Source: Citromicrobium bathyomarinum (GTDB lineage: Bacteria > Pseudomonadota > Alphaproteobacteria > Sphingomonadales > Sphingomonadaceae). From it: a DNA stretch of 64,000 bases. The translations under genes were made by a program, and so were the position numbers. Positions 9,436 through 20,783 of the stretch are shown piece after piece. The notes beneath the pieces are model-generated. The model was not told the DNA's origin. It searched no databases and saw only the letters and a list, made by a program, of their open reading frames with translations. The stretch is taken from the NCBI RefSeq assembly GCF_021021475.1, contig NZ_JAINWL010000004.1:186001-250000 (forward strand). The letters run 5' to 3'. Numbering within the stretch: the first letter of the stretch is position 1; the number at the start of each line of letters is the position of its first letter.

Positions 9436-9948
9436 TCAGTAGTCACCCTTGAGGCCGATCTTCTCGACCCGAGCGACCACATCGTCGCGCACGGTCGGGC
9501 TGACGAAGTTGGAAATGTCCCCGCCATACAGCGCGATTTCCTTGACCAGCTTGGACGCGATCGGCTGCAGAGAGACGTCGGCCATCAGGAACACGGTCTC
9601 GATCTCGTCGTCGAGCTGCTGGTTCATGCCCGCCATCTGATATTCGTATTCGAAGTCCGCGACTGCGCGCAGGCCGCGCACGATCATGCTGGCCCCCTGC
9701 GCCTCGGCAAACTTCATCAGCAGCGCGTTGAACCCGATCACCTCGACATTATCGAGGTTCATGTTCGCGACCTCGCGCTTGACCATCGCCAGGCGCTCCT
9801 CGGTGTCGAACATCGGGTTCTTGGAGGGGTTGGTGGTAACTCCGATGATCAGCCGGTCGACCAGACGCGCGGCGCGGCGGATGATGTCCGCGTGCCCCCG
9901 CGTGATCGGGTCGAAGGTGCCGGGGTAGATGCCTATACGCTCACTCAA
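9436..9948 (-). CDS. coaD: phosphopantetheine adenylyltransferase
   Basis: Adenylates 4'-phosphopantetheine to dephospho-CoA in coenzyme A synthesis. The 170-residue length is normal. Visible motifs are IGIYPGTFDPITRGHADI (nucleotidyltransferase (H/T)xGH site) and SMIVRGLRA. I place the start at a TTG (9946-9948) because it gives the conserved N-terminus, overlaps the ispA stop codon as TTGA and has GGAG about eight bases upstream; longer versions add residues with no homology to the family. Confidence 0.95.
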   Translation of the reverse strand: MSERIGIYPGTFDPITRGHADIIRRAARLVDRLIIGVTTNPSKNPMFDTEERLAMVKREVANMNLDNVEVIGFNALLMKFAEAQGASMIVRGLRAVADFEYEYQMAGMNQQLDDEIETVFLMADVSLQPIASKLVKEIALYGGDISNFVSPTVRDDVVARVEKIGLKGDY

Positions 9949-10871
9949 CGATCCCGCTCCACAATATATCTGGCAAGGTCGCACAGCACGCCCGCATCCT
10001 CGCCGTAATGGGCCAAATGTCCGCAGGCCTGTTCGACCAGCGCCTTCGCCTGCGCGCGCGCGCCCTCGGCACCCATCAGCGTCACGAAGGTCTGCTTGCC
10101 CTGCTCATCGTCCTTGCGCAGCGCCTTGCCGGCCTTGTCCTCATCACCCTCGTGATCGAGCAGATCGTCGGCGATCTGGAAGGCGAGGCCGATGTCGCGC
10201 GCATAGGCGATCAGGTGCCCGCGCCCATCGTGCGGCACACGGGCGAGGATCGCGCCCATCTCCACGCTCGCGGTCAGCAGCGCGCCGGTCTTGAGCTGTT
10301 GCAGGCGCGTGATCGTGGGCAGATCGTAGGTCGCGCTGTCGGCGGCCATGTCCATCGCCTGCCCGCCCGCCATGCCGCTCATCCCGCTCGCCTGCGCAAG
10401 GCAGCGGACCAGTTCGGCCTGGATGAAGGGATCGCTGCTCACCGAACTGTCGGTCAGAATATCGAACGCGAGCGCATGCAGCGCATCGCCCGCCAGCACC
10501 GCGGTCGCTTCGTCGAACGCCTTGTGCACGGTCGGCTTGCCGCGGCGCATGTCGTCATCGTCCATGCACGGCAGATCGTCATGGATCAGAGAATAGACGT
10601 GGATCGATTCGACCGCCGTACCCGCCAGCACCGCCGCTTCACGCGACACACCGAGCATGGTCGCGGTCGCCACCAGCAGCAGCGGGCGCACGCGCTTGCC
10701 GCCACCGATGGCGGCGTGGCGCATCGCCTCGACCAGCGGCGCGCGGGTGTCGCCGGGCACCGGGAGCAAGGCGTCGAACGCATCGTCCACATCCGTGCGG
10801 ATCGTGGCGAGTGCCATCTTCAGCCGGGCGCCGTGCGTATCCTCGAAATCCATCTCGGAAGCCTGCGTCAT
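9945..10871 (-). CDS. ispA: geranyl/farnesyl diphosphate synthase (IspA family)
   Basis: Condenses isopentenyl diphosphate with dimethylallyl and geranyl diphosphates to make farnesyl diphosphate for quinones, carotenoids and undecaprenol. The 308-residue protein has the first aspartate-rich motif at 98-104 (DDLPCMD) and a second DDLLD in the C-terminal half, both needed for magnesium and diphosphate binding. The start at 10871 overlaps the xseB stop (ATGA). A longer reading frame to 11132 is rejected because it merely reads through xseB in another frame. The xseB-ispA pairing is common in proteobacteria. Confidence 0.95.
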   Translation of the reverse strand: MTQASEMDFEDTHGARLKMALATIRTDVDDAFDALLPVPGDTRAPLVEAMRHAAIGGGKRVRPLLLVATATMLGVSREAAVLAGTAVESIHVYSLIHDDLPCMDDDDMRRGKPTVHKAFDEATAVLAGDALHALAFDILTDSSVSSDPFIQAELVRCLAQASGMSGMAGGQAMDMAADSATYDLPTITRLQQLKTGALLTASVEMGAILARVPHDGRGHLIAYARDIGLAFQIADDLLDHEGDEDKAGKALRKDDEQGKQTFVTLMGAEGARAQAKALVEQACGHLAHYGEDAGVLCDLARYIVERDR

Positions 10872-11119
10872 TCGGAGCCGTCGAACGGCTTCGTACCGCT
10901 CGGCTGGCCCTTCGCATCGAGCACGATCGCCTCGATCCGGGCCTGCGCCGCGTCGAGCCGCGCCTGACACGCCGCCCTCAGCTTCTCGCCGCGTTCGTAC
11001 AGCGCGATCGACTGGTCGAGCGGCACCTCCCCGTCTTCCAGCTGGCGCACGACCTGCTGGAGCGCCCTGAGAGCTTCCTCGAAGCTCATGTCGGAAATGT
11101 TCTGTGCATCCTCTGCCAT
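10868..11119 (-). CDS. xseB: exodeoxyribonuclease VII small subunit
   Basis: An 83-residue protein with the family core SFEEALRALQQVVRQLEDGE followed by a helical region (LDQSIALYERGEKLR), which binds the large subunit XseA. Exonuclease VII degrades single-stranded DNA from either end. The start at 11119 gives the standard N-terminus; upstream extension is not conserved-looking. It heads the minus-strand run with ispA (ATGA overlap). xseA is not in this window. Confidence 0.93.
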   Translation of the reverse strand: MAEDAQNISDMSFEEALRALQQVVRQLEDGEVPLDQSIALYERGEKLRAACQARLDAAQARIEAIVLDAKGQPSGTKPFDGSE

Positions 11120-11189
11120 CGCGGGCGAGCATTGACGCCCCGCCGAAGCCGGGTCAAGCAAGCGCACGCGGGGTTTGGGGAAGAAGCGC

Positions 11190-11837
11190 ATGTTCATCGG
11201 TCATTTCGCGCCTGCATTCGTGGCTGCGGCGGTGAGCCCCGCGCGGCCGCGGCTGGGGCTGTATTTCCTCGCCGCGCAGGCGGTCGACTGGGCGTTCTTC
11301 GCCTTCCTGCTGTTGGGTATCGAGGACATGCGTGTCTCCCCCGGCATCACCGCGATGAACCCGATGGACCTCTACCACATGCCTTTTACGCACAGCTTGC
11401 TGGGCAGCGCGGGGTTCGCAGTCGGGTTCGCGGTGCTGGCATGGCTGATCACGCGCGACCGGCTGGCGAGCGTGCTGTCGGGGTGCGTGGTGCTGTCGCA
11501 CTGGCTGCTCGATTTGATCGTCCACCGGCCAGACCTGACGCTGGCAGGCGATCCGCCCAAGCTCGGCCTCGGCCTGTGGAACTATCCGGCGATTGAGATG
11601 CCGCTGGAACTGGCGCTGACCTTCGGCGCGCTGGCTTTCTTCCTGTCGCGCACGGGCGGCCCCGCCGGGCCTGCGATCGTACTCGGCGTGCTGCTGCTGG
11701 GATTGCAGGCGGTCAACTGGTTCGGGCCGGAGCCGGAGGCGGTGACGCCCGCGATCTCGATCACCGCGTTTGTCGCCTACGCGCTCGCCACGCTTGGCGC
11801 ATGGTGGCTGGGCCACACGCGGCGTGCGAAACGCTAG
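11190..11837 (+). CDS. DUF457/YdjM-like inner-membrane metal-dependent hydrolase
   Basis: A 215-residue membrane protein with about five or six hydrophobic segments. Histidines at the start (IGHFAPAF), in MPFTHSLLGS and in VLSHWLLDLIVHRPD match the layout of the YdjM/DUF457 family of putative membrane-bound hydrolases, where they are thought to bind metal. Function unknown. The ATG at 11190 has GGGGAAG seven bases upstream and is preferred to a TTG at 11175. It is divergent from xseB. Confidence 0.75.
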   Translation: MFIGHFAPAFVAAAVSPARPRLGLYFLAAQAVDWAFFAFLLLGIEDMRVSPGITAMNPMDLYHMPFTHSLLGSAGFAVGFAVLAWLITRDRLASVLSGCVVLSHWLLDLIVHRPDLTLAGDPPKLGLGLWNYPAIEMPLELALTFGALAFFLSRTGGPAGPAIVLGVLLLGLQAVNWFGPEPEAVTPAISITAFVAYALATLGAWWLGHTRRAKR

Positions 11838-11882
11838 CGTAGGACTGGCGCTGAAACGCGGAGCGGTTTAAGCGCGCGTGCC

Positions 11883-14135
<2,253 letters not shown>

Positions 14136-14137
14136 GC

Positions 14138-14545
14138 ATGCCCGCAGGCTTCTCCGAAACGCCGCTGGCGAAAAAGCTCAACCTGCGCGACGATCAGCGG
14201 GTGTGGTTCCACGCCATGCCCGAGAATGTGCAGGACGAGATCGGCGAATATGCGCTGGACCTGATCTTCGTCGCCGATCCTGCGGAGGGAATCGACGCGG
14301 CGCACATCTTCGTGACCACGCGCGAAGAGCTGAGCAGCCTGCTCGCCACGTTGCGCAAGCAGATCGCAGCCGACGGCCATATCTGGGTGAGCTGGCCGAA
14401 GCAGGCATCCAAGGTGCCAACCGATGTCTCCGAAGACACGATCCGCGAGGTCGCGCTGCCGACCGGGCTGGTCGACACGAAAGTGTGCGCGGTGGACGAG
14501 ACATGGTCGGGCCTCAAACTGGTGATCCGCAAGGATTTGCGGTGA
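14138..14545 (+). CDS. DUF3052 family protein
   Basis: A 135-residue soluble protein beginning MPAGFSETPLAKKLNL, the start typical of DUF3052 proteins. It ends with a conserved-looking tryptophan and basic patch (ETWSGLKLVIRK). No catalytic motif is seen and the function is unknown. Its ATG lies two bases after the purL stop codon and the upstream GGAGGG lies within the purL end, so it is almost certainly co-expressed with purL. Confidence 0.85.
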   Translation: MPAGFSETPLAKKLNLRDDQRVWFHAMPENVQDEIGEYALDLIFVADPAEGIDAAHIFVTTREELSSLLATLRKQIAADGHIWVSWPKQASKVPTDVSEDTIREVALPTGLVDTKVCAVDETWSGLKLVIRKDLR

Positions 14546-14630
14546 CGCGCAGGCCGGATCGGCTTCCCGGTCGATCTGCTCGCTGCTAGATGCAGGCCCG
14601 GGTCGCCTCGATTTGGAGGGGATTCGATCT

Positions 14631-14999
14631 ATGAAACACTGGGCAATGCTCGCCGGGCTGGCGGGCAGCATGGCGCTTTGCGCGCCCGCGTTGGCGCAGG
14701 ACGAGATGCTGTCGGTCACCAACCGCACCGGCTACACCATTTCCGAAATCTACATCTCGCCCACCGGCACCGACGACTGGGAAGAAGACCTGCTCGGCTT
14801 CGATGTGCTGGAGGACGACGCTGTCCTCAACATCGACTTCTCCCGCTCTGCCGACACCTGCTGGTGGGACATTCTGGTGGTCTACGAGGTCGATGGCGAG
14901 CAGGTCGCGTGGCCGGAAATCAACTTCTGCGAGATGCAGGGCCAGGTGGCGCTGTATTATAACGGCTCCACCGGAGAGACCACGGCGCGGATGCGGTGA
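14631..14999 (+). CDS. secreted hypothetical protein
   Basis: A 122-residue protein with a clear signal peptide (cut after ALAQ, about residue 23). The mature part, with NRTGYTISEIYISP, DDWEEDLLG and a C-terminal CWWDILVVYEVDG and NFC, resembles a small periplasmic family found in alphaproteobacteria that databases often label by mistake as argininosuccinate lyase. Two cysteines could form a disulfide. The ATG at 14631 has GGAGGGG at a good distance; an upstream TTG is rejected. Function unknown. Confidence 0.8.
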   Translation: MKHWAMLAGLAGSMALCAPALAQDEMLSVTNRTGYTISEIYISPTGTDDWEEDLLGFDVLEDDAVLNIDFSRSADTCWWDILVVYEVDGEQVAWPEINFCEMQGQVALYYNGSTGETTARMR

Positions 15000-15039
15000 G
15001 CCTTTCGACACGCAGGAGCGGCGCGGATAAGGAGGGGCG

Positions 15040-15711
15040 ATGAGCGAGCGCCATCCTCCCTTCCCCGCACTGCCCCACCTCACCGACGAAGAGCGAATCG
15101 CGCGCGCCCGCGCCGCGTACGAGCGTCTGAAGACCCGCCACTCCTGCCGCAGCTTTGCCGACACGCCCGTACCGCGCGAAGTGATCGAACATGCGATCCG
15201 CGCGGCAGGCACCGCGCCCAATGGCGCGAACCACCAGCCATGGCATTTCGCCGTCGTCGGCTCGCCCGAGAAAAAGCGCGCGATTCGCGAGGCGGCGGAG
15301 GCAGAGGAGCGCGCGTTCTATGCCGGCAAGGCGGGCGAGCAATGGCTCGATGCTCTCGCCCCGCTGGGTACGGATGCGGACAAGCCCTTCCTCGAGACCG
15401 CGCCGTGGCTGATCGTGTGCTTCGCGCAGCGCAAGGGCGGGATCGCGGAGGATGGCAGCACGCAGAACTACTACGTCACCGAAAGCGTGGGGATCGCGTG
15501 TGGCATGCTGCTGGCGACATTGCACGAGGCAGGGCTGGCGACGCTGACGCACACGCCCTCTCCGATGGGCTTCCTGCGCGAGATCTGCAGGCGGCCCGAG
15601 TGGGAGAAGCCGCTGATGATCGTGGTCGCGGGGCACCCGGCAGCCGATGCCACCGTGCCGGAGCACGCGCTCGACAAAAAGCCGCTCAGCCGGATCGCCA
15701 GCTGGCTCTAG
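15040..15711 (+). CDS. nitroreductase-family flavoprotein, iodotyrosine-deiodinase-like
   Basis: A 223-residue FMN-dependent reductase. RHSCRSF (FMN phosphate contact) and [12 protein letters not shown] are general nitroreductase motifs, while the segment around residues 97-125 ([17 protein letters not shown], then [12 protein letters not shown]) closely follows the active-site lid of iodotyrosine deiodinases, which reductively remove halogens from tyrosine. It may therefore be a dehalogenase, although general nitroreductase or enoate activity is possible. ATG with GGAGGGG upstream. It ends five bases from the convergent coq4 gene. Confidence 0.88.
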   Translation: MSERHPPFPALPHLTDEERIARARAAYERLKTRHSCRSFADTPVPREVIEHAIRAAGTAPNGANHQPWHFAVVGSPEKKRAIREAAEAEERAFYAGKAGEQWLDALAPLGTDADKPFLETAPWLIVCFAQRKGGIAEDGSTQNYYVTESVGIACGMLLATLHEAGLATLTHTPSPMGFLREICRRPEWEKPLMIVVAGHPAADATVPEHALDKKPLSRIASWL

Positions 15712-15715
15712 CGGG

Positions 15716-16561
15716 TCACGCCGCGGCGGGCGTGCCCTGCGGCTCGCTGCCGAGAAGGTCGTAGGGGTCGATCCCCTCTTCCTTCCACACCCGGTGGCAT
15801 TCGCGATACCAGTGCGGCTCGGGAATGTTGAGCTTGGCCCGCGCCTCGTCCAGCGGCATCGCCAGCAGTTCGCGGATCGACATGCCGACCAGCGCGGGGC
15901 ACGCGGTTCCGGTCCGCTGCGCCTGACGCACCGCCTTGTACACTGGCGCCTTGCTGCGCCCGGTCATCTTCTTGATGTTCCACGCCCCGGCATAGCCGAT
16001 CAGCAAGTGGCCATGGCTGGGCTGCTGGCCATAGGTGAACAGCAGCACGCATTGTTCGCCCAGCGCATCACGGCCATAGCCGGTCAGCACATGCATCAGG
16101 TCGTGCGTGTCGCGGCTGCGGAAGGCGAACCACTGGACCAGGTCGTCGAACTTCTGCCGGCCGAGCTTGTCTGCCTCGGCCACCAGCCCGGCGGCCGACA
16201 GCCCTTCGCGCTCCATGAAGTCGCAATAGGCATGCGCGACACTGCCCTGCGGCAGTTTGCGCAAGGTTTCGTGATCGTCGAGGATCGGCGGCAGATACGG
16301 CTCTTCGGCGCGCAGCCGCTCGCCCTGCTCGCTCAGCGTGAGTTCGCGCATGCGCGGCATGAAGCTCTTGTGCGGCAATGCCTCGAAAATGCGAAAGACG
16401 TGACTGGTATCTTCCTTGTCCTTCAGCAGCTCGCGGAAGTGGTGGATCGCGGTCAGCGGGCGGTATTTGGGCACCGGGCGCGCCGGATCGCGCAGCGGCG
16501 TACCGTCGCGCGCGCATTCGATTGCGGAGGCTGCGGGATCAACAGAGCTGGCTTCAGTCAT
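15716..16561 (-). CDS. coq4: Coq4 family protein (ubiquinone biosynthesis)
   Basis: A 281-residue protein carrying the Coq4 metal motif HDxxH-x11-E exactly (H153, D154, H157, E169, in THDLMHVLTGYGRDALGE). Coq4 was first known as a scaffold of the ubiquinone complex; recent work assigns C1 decarboxylation/hydroxylation of the quinone ring. The start at 16561 is chosen because a near-perfect 22-base palindromic operator lies 11-32 bases upstream; a longer frame would run through it. The gene is thus probably repressed by a TetR-type regulator, which is not encoded next to it. Confidence 0.88.
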   Translation of the reverse strand: MTEASSVDPAASAIECARDGTPLRDPARPVPKYRPLTAIHHFRELLKDKEDTSHVFRIFEALPHKSFMPRMRELTLSEQGERLRAEEPYLPPILDDHETLRKLPQGSVAHAYCDFMEREGLSAAGLVAEADKLGRQKFDDLVQWFAFRSRDTHDLMHVLTGYGRDALGEQCVLLFTYGQQPSHGHLLIGYAGAWNIKKMTGRSKAPVYKAVRQAQRTGTACPALVGMSIRELLAMPLDEARAKLNIPEPHWYRECHRVWKEEGIDPYDLLGSEPQGTPAAA

Positions 16562-16571
16562 GCGATTTTCC

Positions 16572-16593
16572 TTACTGACACCAGTGTAAGTAA
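16572..16593. promoter_or_regulatory. TetR-type palindromic operator upstream of coq4
   Basis: TTACTGACAC and GTGTAAGTAA flank a 2-base spacer; the arms match at 9 of 10 positions. Size, AT-rich outer arms and position 11 bases before the coq4 ATG fit a TetR/AcrR dimer site. No cognate regulator gene is seen in the window. Confidence 0.75.
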
Positions 16594-16636
16594 ACTCTCT
16601 TCGCGTCCTGTTCAAGGCCTTTTCGCACAAGCGCCC

Positions 16637-17521
16637 TCAGCGCCGGACCCAGCTCTTCCGGTCGATTCCGAGCAGCAGCAGGAGCGCGGTCATATCCTCG
16701 CAATCGATCCACCCGTTCGCCGCCGCGCGGGTTGCGGGCTTGGCGCGGTAGGCGACGCCGTAATCCGCCGCGCGCAGCATCGGCGTGTCGTTCGCCCCGT
16801 CGCCGAGCGCGAGCGTGCGTGCCCCGTCGCCCAGCTCGGCGGATTCCTCACGCAAGGTCCGCTCCTTCGTGGCACTATCGCAGATCGGCTTCTGGACCTT
16901 GCCCGACAGCTTGCCATCCTCGATCAGCAGGCGATTGCCGACCACCCGATCGAACCCGAGCCGCTCCGCAATCGGGTCGGCAAAGCGGTGGAAGCCGCCG
17001 GTCACCAGCACGCAGCGCGCGCCGTGGGCGGAGAGCGTGGCAATCACCGTGCCCGCGCCGCGCGTGGGCGAAATCCGCTGCCCCAGGCATTGCTCGATCG
17101 CGGTTTCCTCCAGTCCTTCGAGCAGGGCGACGCGTTCATCCAGCGCGCCCGCGAAATCGAGTTCGCCGCGCATCGCGCGCTCGGTAATCTCGGCCACCTG
17201 CGCCTTCACGCCCAGGAAATCGGCCAGCTCGTCGATGCATTCCTGCCCGATCATGGTCGAATCCATGTCGCTCACCAGCAGGCGGGGAATCGCGATCGTA
17301 TCGTCGGCGAACAGCGCGGCGACGGGCACGAGATGCTCTTCCACCAGCGGGGCGACGACATCGCGGGTGCCCTCGGGAATGGAGATTTCCAGCACCTCGC
17401 CGCAATGTTCCAGCATCATCGCTTCGGCAAAGGGCTGTCCGGCGGCGGATAATGCGGCCTCCAGCGATTGCAGGCTTGCCTCGGAGGGCACGGGCTCTGC
17501 TAGGACACGGGCGATGAGCAC
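16637..17521 (-). CDS. serB: phosphoserine phosphatase
   Basis: Dephosphorylates O-phosphoserine, the last step of serine synthesis. The 294-residue HAD-superfamily enzyme has the DxDxT nucleophile motif (D85, D87 in SDMDSTM), VTGGF with the conserved Ser/Thr region, and [10 protein letters not shown] as the metal motif. The N-terminal 75 residues form the ACT-like regulatory part seen in this class. I place the start at a GTG (17519-17521), which gives the conserved N-terminus and has GGAG upstream; it then overlaps the divergent miaA start by eight bases. A longer frame to 17656 has no family-like N-terminus. Confidence 0.94.
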   Translation of the reverse strand: MLIARVLAEPVPSEASLQSLEAALSAAGQPFAEAMMLEHCGEVLEISIPEGTRDVVAPLVEEHLVPVAALFADDTIAIPRLLVSDMDSTMIGQECIDELADFLGVKAQVAEITERAMRGELDFAGALDERVALLEGLEETAIEQCLGQRISPTRGAGTVIATLSAHGARCVLVTGGFHRFADPIAERLGFDRVVGNRLLIEDGKLSGKVQKPICDSATKERTLREESAELGDGARTLALGDGANDTPMLRAADYGVAYRAKPATRAAANGWIDCEDMTALLLLLGIDRKSWVRR

Positions 17522-18452
17522 GAACGAGATCTCCGGAAAAGCGGTGCAAGGGCCTCTGATGCTCATCGCAGGGCCGACCGCCAGCGGCAAGAGCGCGCTG
17601 GCGCTCGACCTGGCGGAGCGGCTGAAGAACGAAGGCCGCAAGGGCGTGATCGTCAACGCCGACAGCGCTCAGGTCTATGCCGACCTGCAGGTGCTGAGCG
17701 CGCGCCCCTCGGCAGACGAAATGGCGCAGGCAGAGCATCGTCTGTATGGCGCGTGGGACGGGTCGCAGGCCTGCTCCGCCGCGCAATGGGCCGAGGCTGC
17801 GAAGCGCGAGATTGCCGATATCCACGCCCACGGCGATGTGCCGATCCTGGTCGGCGGCACCGGGCTCTATATCCGCACGCTGATGGAAGGGATCGCGCCC
17901 GTCCCGGCGATCCCCGCCGATGTCCGCGACGCGGTGCGGGCCCTGCCCACGCCCGATGCCTTTGCTGAGCTCGCGACTGCAGACCCGGCGAGCCACGCGC
18001 GGCTCGATCCGGGCGACACGCAGCGCATCGCCCGCGCGCTGGAGGTGGTCCGCGCGACCGGGCTGACGCTGGGCGAGTGGCAACAGCGCAAGGAAGGCGG
18101 GATCGCGGACCGGGTCGCGCTGTCGCCGGTCATCCTGCTGCCGGAGCGCGAGTGGCTCTACGCCCGCTGCGATGCGCGGTTCTTGGCGATGCTGGAAGAG
18201 GGCGCGGTGGCGGAGGTGGAGGCGCTGCTGGCGCGCGATCTGGACACCGATCTGCCCGTGATGCGCGCCATCGGCGTGCGCGAGATTGCAGGCTGGCTGC
18301 GCGGCGAATGGTCGCGCGAAGAGATGATCGAGAAGGGCCAACGCGCCACCCGCAACTATGCCAAGCGGCAATATACCTGGCTGCGGCACCAGCCTCCGCA
18401 AGACTGGCCGCGCGTGGAGAGCGCCGAGGATGCGCTGGCCGCGCTGGGATAA
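17514..18452 (+). CDS. miaA: tRNA dimethylallyltransferase
   Basis: Adds a dimethylallyl group to A37 of tRNAs reading UNN codons. The 312-residue protein has the P-loop GPTASGKS at 20-27, [12 protein letters not shown], the GGTGLYIR segment and the C-terminal [10 protein letters not shown] block. The ATG at 17514 has AGGA eight bases upstream. A second in-frame ATG at 17559 would also begin near the P-loop. Its 5' end overlaps the serB coding start on the opposite strand, an unusually tight divergent arrangement. Confidence 0.96.
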   Translation: MSTNEISGKAVQGPLMLIAGPTASGKSALALDLAERLKNEGRKGVIVNADSAQVYADLQVLSARPSADEMAQAEHRLYGAWDGSQACSAAQWAEAAKREIADIHAHGDVPILVGGTGLYIRTLMEGIAPVPAIPADVRDAVRALPTPDAFAELATADPASHARLDPGDTQRIARALEVVRATGLTLGEWQQRKEGGIADRVALSPVILLPEREWLYARCDARFLAMLEEGAVAEVEALLARDLDTDLPVMRAIGVREIAGWLRGEWSREEMIEKGQRATRNYAKRQYTWLRHQPPQDWPRVESAEDALAALG

Positions 18453-18679
18453 CGGCCCTTCCCTACACGGCCCGGTTGCGGCAGGCTGCGCCCCATGGAT
18501 CTACTTCACACAGAAGAGACCGGAGAGAGGATGCAAACGAGGCTTCGCCCACAAAATGCGGAAGGTGACACTGCGCGCGCCGCTGTGCCGCCCATGCGAT
18601 TGATCCCAAGGCGAAATCCCCTCGAAACCAGTTTTGCAGATACGCCCGGTCACTGTGCCATACGGACCAAGGAGAGCGC

Positions 18680-19735
18680 ATGACCCCGCCCGAAGCGATC
18701 ATCGAACCCGACCTGCCGATCATCGACCCGCACCACCACTTGTGGGATCTGCGCGCGCTGCTCGGCTCGTTCCCCGAACCGCTTCATCCGTTTCTCGAAA
18801 CGGTTGGCCTCTTCGCCCACTACACCTTCGACCAGTTCCTCGCCGACACGAGCAGCGGCCACCGGATCATCGGCACGGTCTTCATGGAATGCGGCGCGTT
18901 CTACGATGCGTCACGCAGCGAGGCGATGAAGGTCGTGGGCGAGGTCGAGTTCGTTCGCGGAGTGGCCGCGCAGGGCGCTAGCGGCCTCTACGGGCCTTAC
19001 CGCCCCTGTGCGGGCATCGTCGGCCATGCGGACCTGCGCCTTGGTGCGGAGGCCGGCGACGTGCTCGACGCACTGGCAGATGCAGGCGGCCCCCGGTTCA
19101 AGGGCATCCGCCATGCCGGGGCGTGGGATGCGGACCCCAGCGTGCTCGGCCCCGCGTTCCACCATCCCGAAGGGCTCTACTGCGATGCCGCCTTCCGCGA
19201 AGGCTTTGCCGAACTGGGCAAGCGCGGGCTGACCTTCGATGCCTGGGTGCTCGAACCCCAGTTGGGCGACGTGATCGACCTTGCGCGGGCCTTCCCCGAC
19301 CAGACCATCGTGCTCGACCATTGCGGCACGCCGCTGGGTACCGCCTGCTATGCAGGCAAGCTGGACGAGAACTTCGAGCGCTGGCGTGGCTCGATCCGCG
19401 AGCTTGCCAAGTGCCAGAACGTGGTCGTGAAGCTGGGCGGTCTCGCAATGCAGTTCTGCGGGATGCCCGCCGAAGGGCCGACCGACAGCGTGTCATCCGA
19501 CGAACTGGCGCAGATGTGGCGGCCTTATGTGGACACCTGCATCGAGGCGTTCGGCCCGGATCGCGCGATGTTCGAAAGCAACTACCCGGTGGACAAGTGG
19601 GCGGGCAGCTACGCCACGGTGTGGAACGCGTTGAAACGGCTCGCTTCAGGTGCCTCGGATGACGAGAAGCGCGCGCTGTTCGCGGGCAATGCGGCGCGGG
19701 TCTATGACATCGAGCATCTGCTCGAGTTGACGTAA
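18680..19735 (+). CDS. amidohydrolase-family metal-dependent hydrolase
   Basis: A 351-residue TIM-barrel protein of the amidohydrolase-2 family (2-pyrone-4,6-dicarboxylate lactonase/LigI relatives). It starts with IIDPHHHLWD (metal-binding histidines near 18-20), has VLDHCG in the middle and ends with RAMFESNYPVDK, where the aspartate acts in catalysis in relatives. Lactone hydrolysis is likely; the substrate is unknown. ATG with AAGGAGA five bases upstream. It is followed after 69 bases by a nitronate monooxygenase gene in the same direction. The 227-base gap before it holds nothing I can name. Confidence 0.88.
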   Translation: MTPPEAIIEPDLPIIDPHHHLWDLRALLGSFPEPLHPFLETVGLFAHYTFDQFLADTSSGHRIIGTVFMECGAFYDASRSEAMKVVGEVEFVRGVAAQGASGLYGPYRPCAGIVGHADLRLGAEAGDVLDALADAGGPRFKGIRHAGAWDADPSVLGPAFHHPEGLYCDAAFREGFAELGKRGLTFDAWVLEPQLGDVIDLARAFPDQTIVLDHCGTPLGTACYAGKLDENFERWRGSIRELAKCQNVVVKLGGLAMQFCGMPAEGPTDSVSSDELAQMWRPYVDTCIEAFGPDRAMFESNYPVDKWAGSYATVWNALKRLASGASDDEKRALFAGNAARVYDIEHLLELT

Positions 19736-19804
19736 CGGCAATCTCGACACCGCCGGAATCGGCGCATAGACCCCTCGCAAAGAGCTTATCCGGAGAGATC
19801 ACCA

Positions 19805-20779
19805 ATGCCCCTTCCCGCCCCGTTCGATCGCCTTCGCCTACCCATCATCGGTTCGCCGATGTTCATCGTATCCGGGCCGGAACTGGTCATCGCCCAGTGT
19901 AAGGCCGGGGTCGTCGGCAGCTTCCCGGCGCTGAACGCGCGGCCTTCGGGCGTGCTCGACGAATGGCTCCACCAGATCACCGAAGAGCTGGCCGCGCACA
20001 ACCGTGACAATCCCGATCGGCCCGCCGCTCCCTTCGCGGTCAACCAGATCGTCCACCGCTCCAATGCCCGCCTCGAAGAGGATATGCAGGTGTGCGAGAA
20101 GTGGCAGGTGCCGCTGGTCATCACCTCACTCGGCGCGCGTGAAGAGGTGTTCCAGGCGGTCGACAACTGGGGCGGGATCACGCTGCACGATGTCATCAAC
20201 AACCGCTTCGCGCACAAGGCGATCGAAAAGGGCGCGACCGGGCTGATCCCGGTGGCAGCGGGTGCGGGCGGCCATGCGGGCACGCAGTCGCCTTTCGCGC
20301 TGATGCATGAGATTCGCGAATGGTTCGACGGGCTGATCGCGCTGTCCGGCTCGATCGCGACCGGTCGCTCGGTGCTCGCCGCTCAGGCTATGGGCGCTGA
20401 TTTCGGCTACATCGGCAGCGCGTTCATCGCGACCGAAGAAGCCAACGCCGATCAGGGCTACAAGCAGGGGATCGTGGACAGCAGCGCTGAAGGCATCGTC
20501 TACACGAACCTGTTCACCGGCGTGCACGGCAACTACCTGCGCAGCTCGATCGAGGCTGCCGGGCTCGACCCGGACGACCTGCCCGAAAGCGATCCGTCGA
20601 AGATGAACTTCGGCAGCGGCGGCAACTCCAAGGCCAAGGCGTGGAAGGATATCTGGGGCTCGGGCCAGGGTATCGGCGCGGTCAAGTCCGTCGGCAGTGT
20701 GGCCGACATGGTCGACCGGCTGGAGCGTGAATACAAGGAAGCCAAGGCCGCGCTCGACGAGGCATCTGCACCCTACTAG
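19805..20779 (+). CDS. nitronate monooxygenase
   Basis: A 324-residue FMN-dependent TIM-barrel enzyme of the 2-nitropropane dioxygenase family, which oxidises toxic alkyl nitronates. Visible blocks are PIIGSPMFIVSGPELVIAQ at the N-terminus, VAAGAGGHAGTQSPFAL (catalytic-histidine region) and ATGRSVLAAQAMGADFGYIGSAF (FMN phosphate site). It follows the amidohydrolase gene and may share its transcript. It ends five bases from a convergent hypothetical gene. Confidence 0.92.
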   Translation: MPLPAPFDRLRLPIIGSPMFIVSGPELVIAQCKAGVVGSFPALNARPSGVLDEWLHQITEELAAHNRDNPDRPAAPFAVNQIVHRSNARLEEDMQVCEKWQVPLVITSLGAREEVFQAVDNWGGITLHDVINNRFAHKAIEKGATGLIPVAAGAGGHAGTQSPFALMHEIREWFDGLIALSGSIATGRSVLAAQAMGADFGYIGSAFIATEEANADQGYKQGIVDSSAEGIVYTNLFTGVHGNYLRSSIEAAGLDPDDLPESDPSKMNFGSGGNSKAKAWKDIWGSGQGIGAVKSVGSVADMVDRLEREYKEAKAALDEASAPY

Positions 20780-20783
20780 CGGC

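Noticed and set aside
10872-11132. Longer start for ispA
   Set aside because: Reads xseB in another frame; the ATGA overlap at 10868-10871 is better.
15647-17452. 601-residue plus-strand reading frame
   Set aside because: Spans the antisense of coq4 and serB.
18495-18683. Possible leader peptide before the amidohydrolase gene
   Set aside because: No run of regulatory codons and no attenuator hairpin pair could be found.
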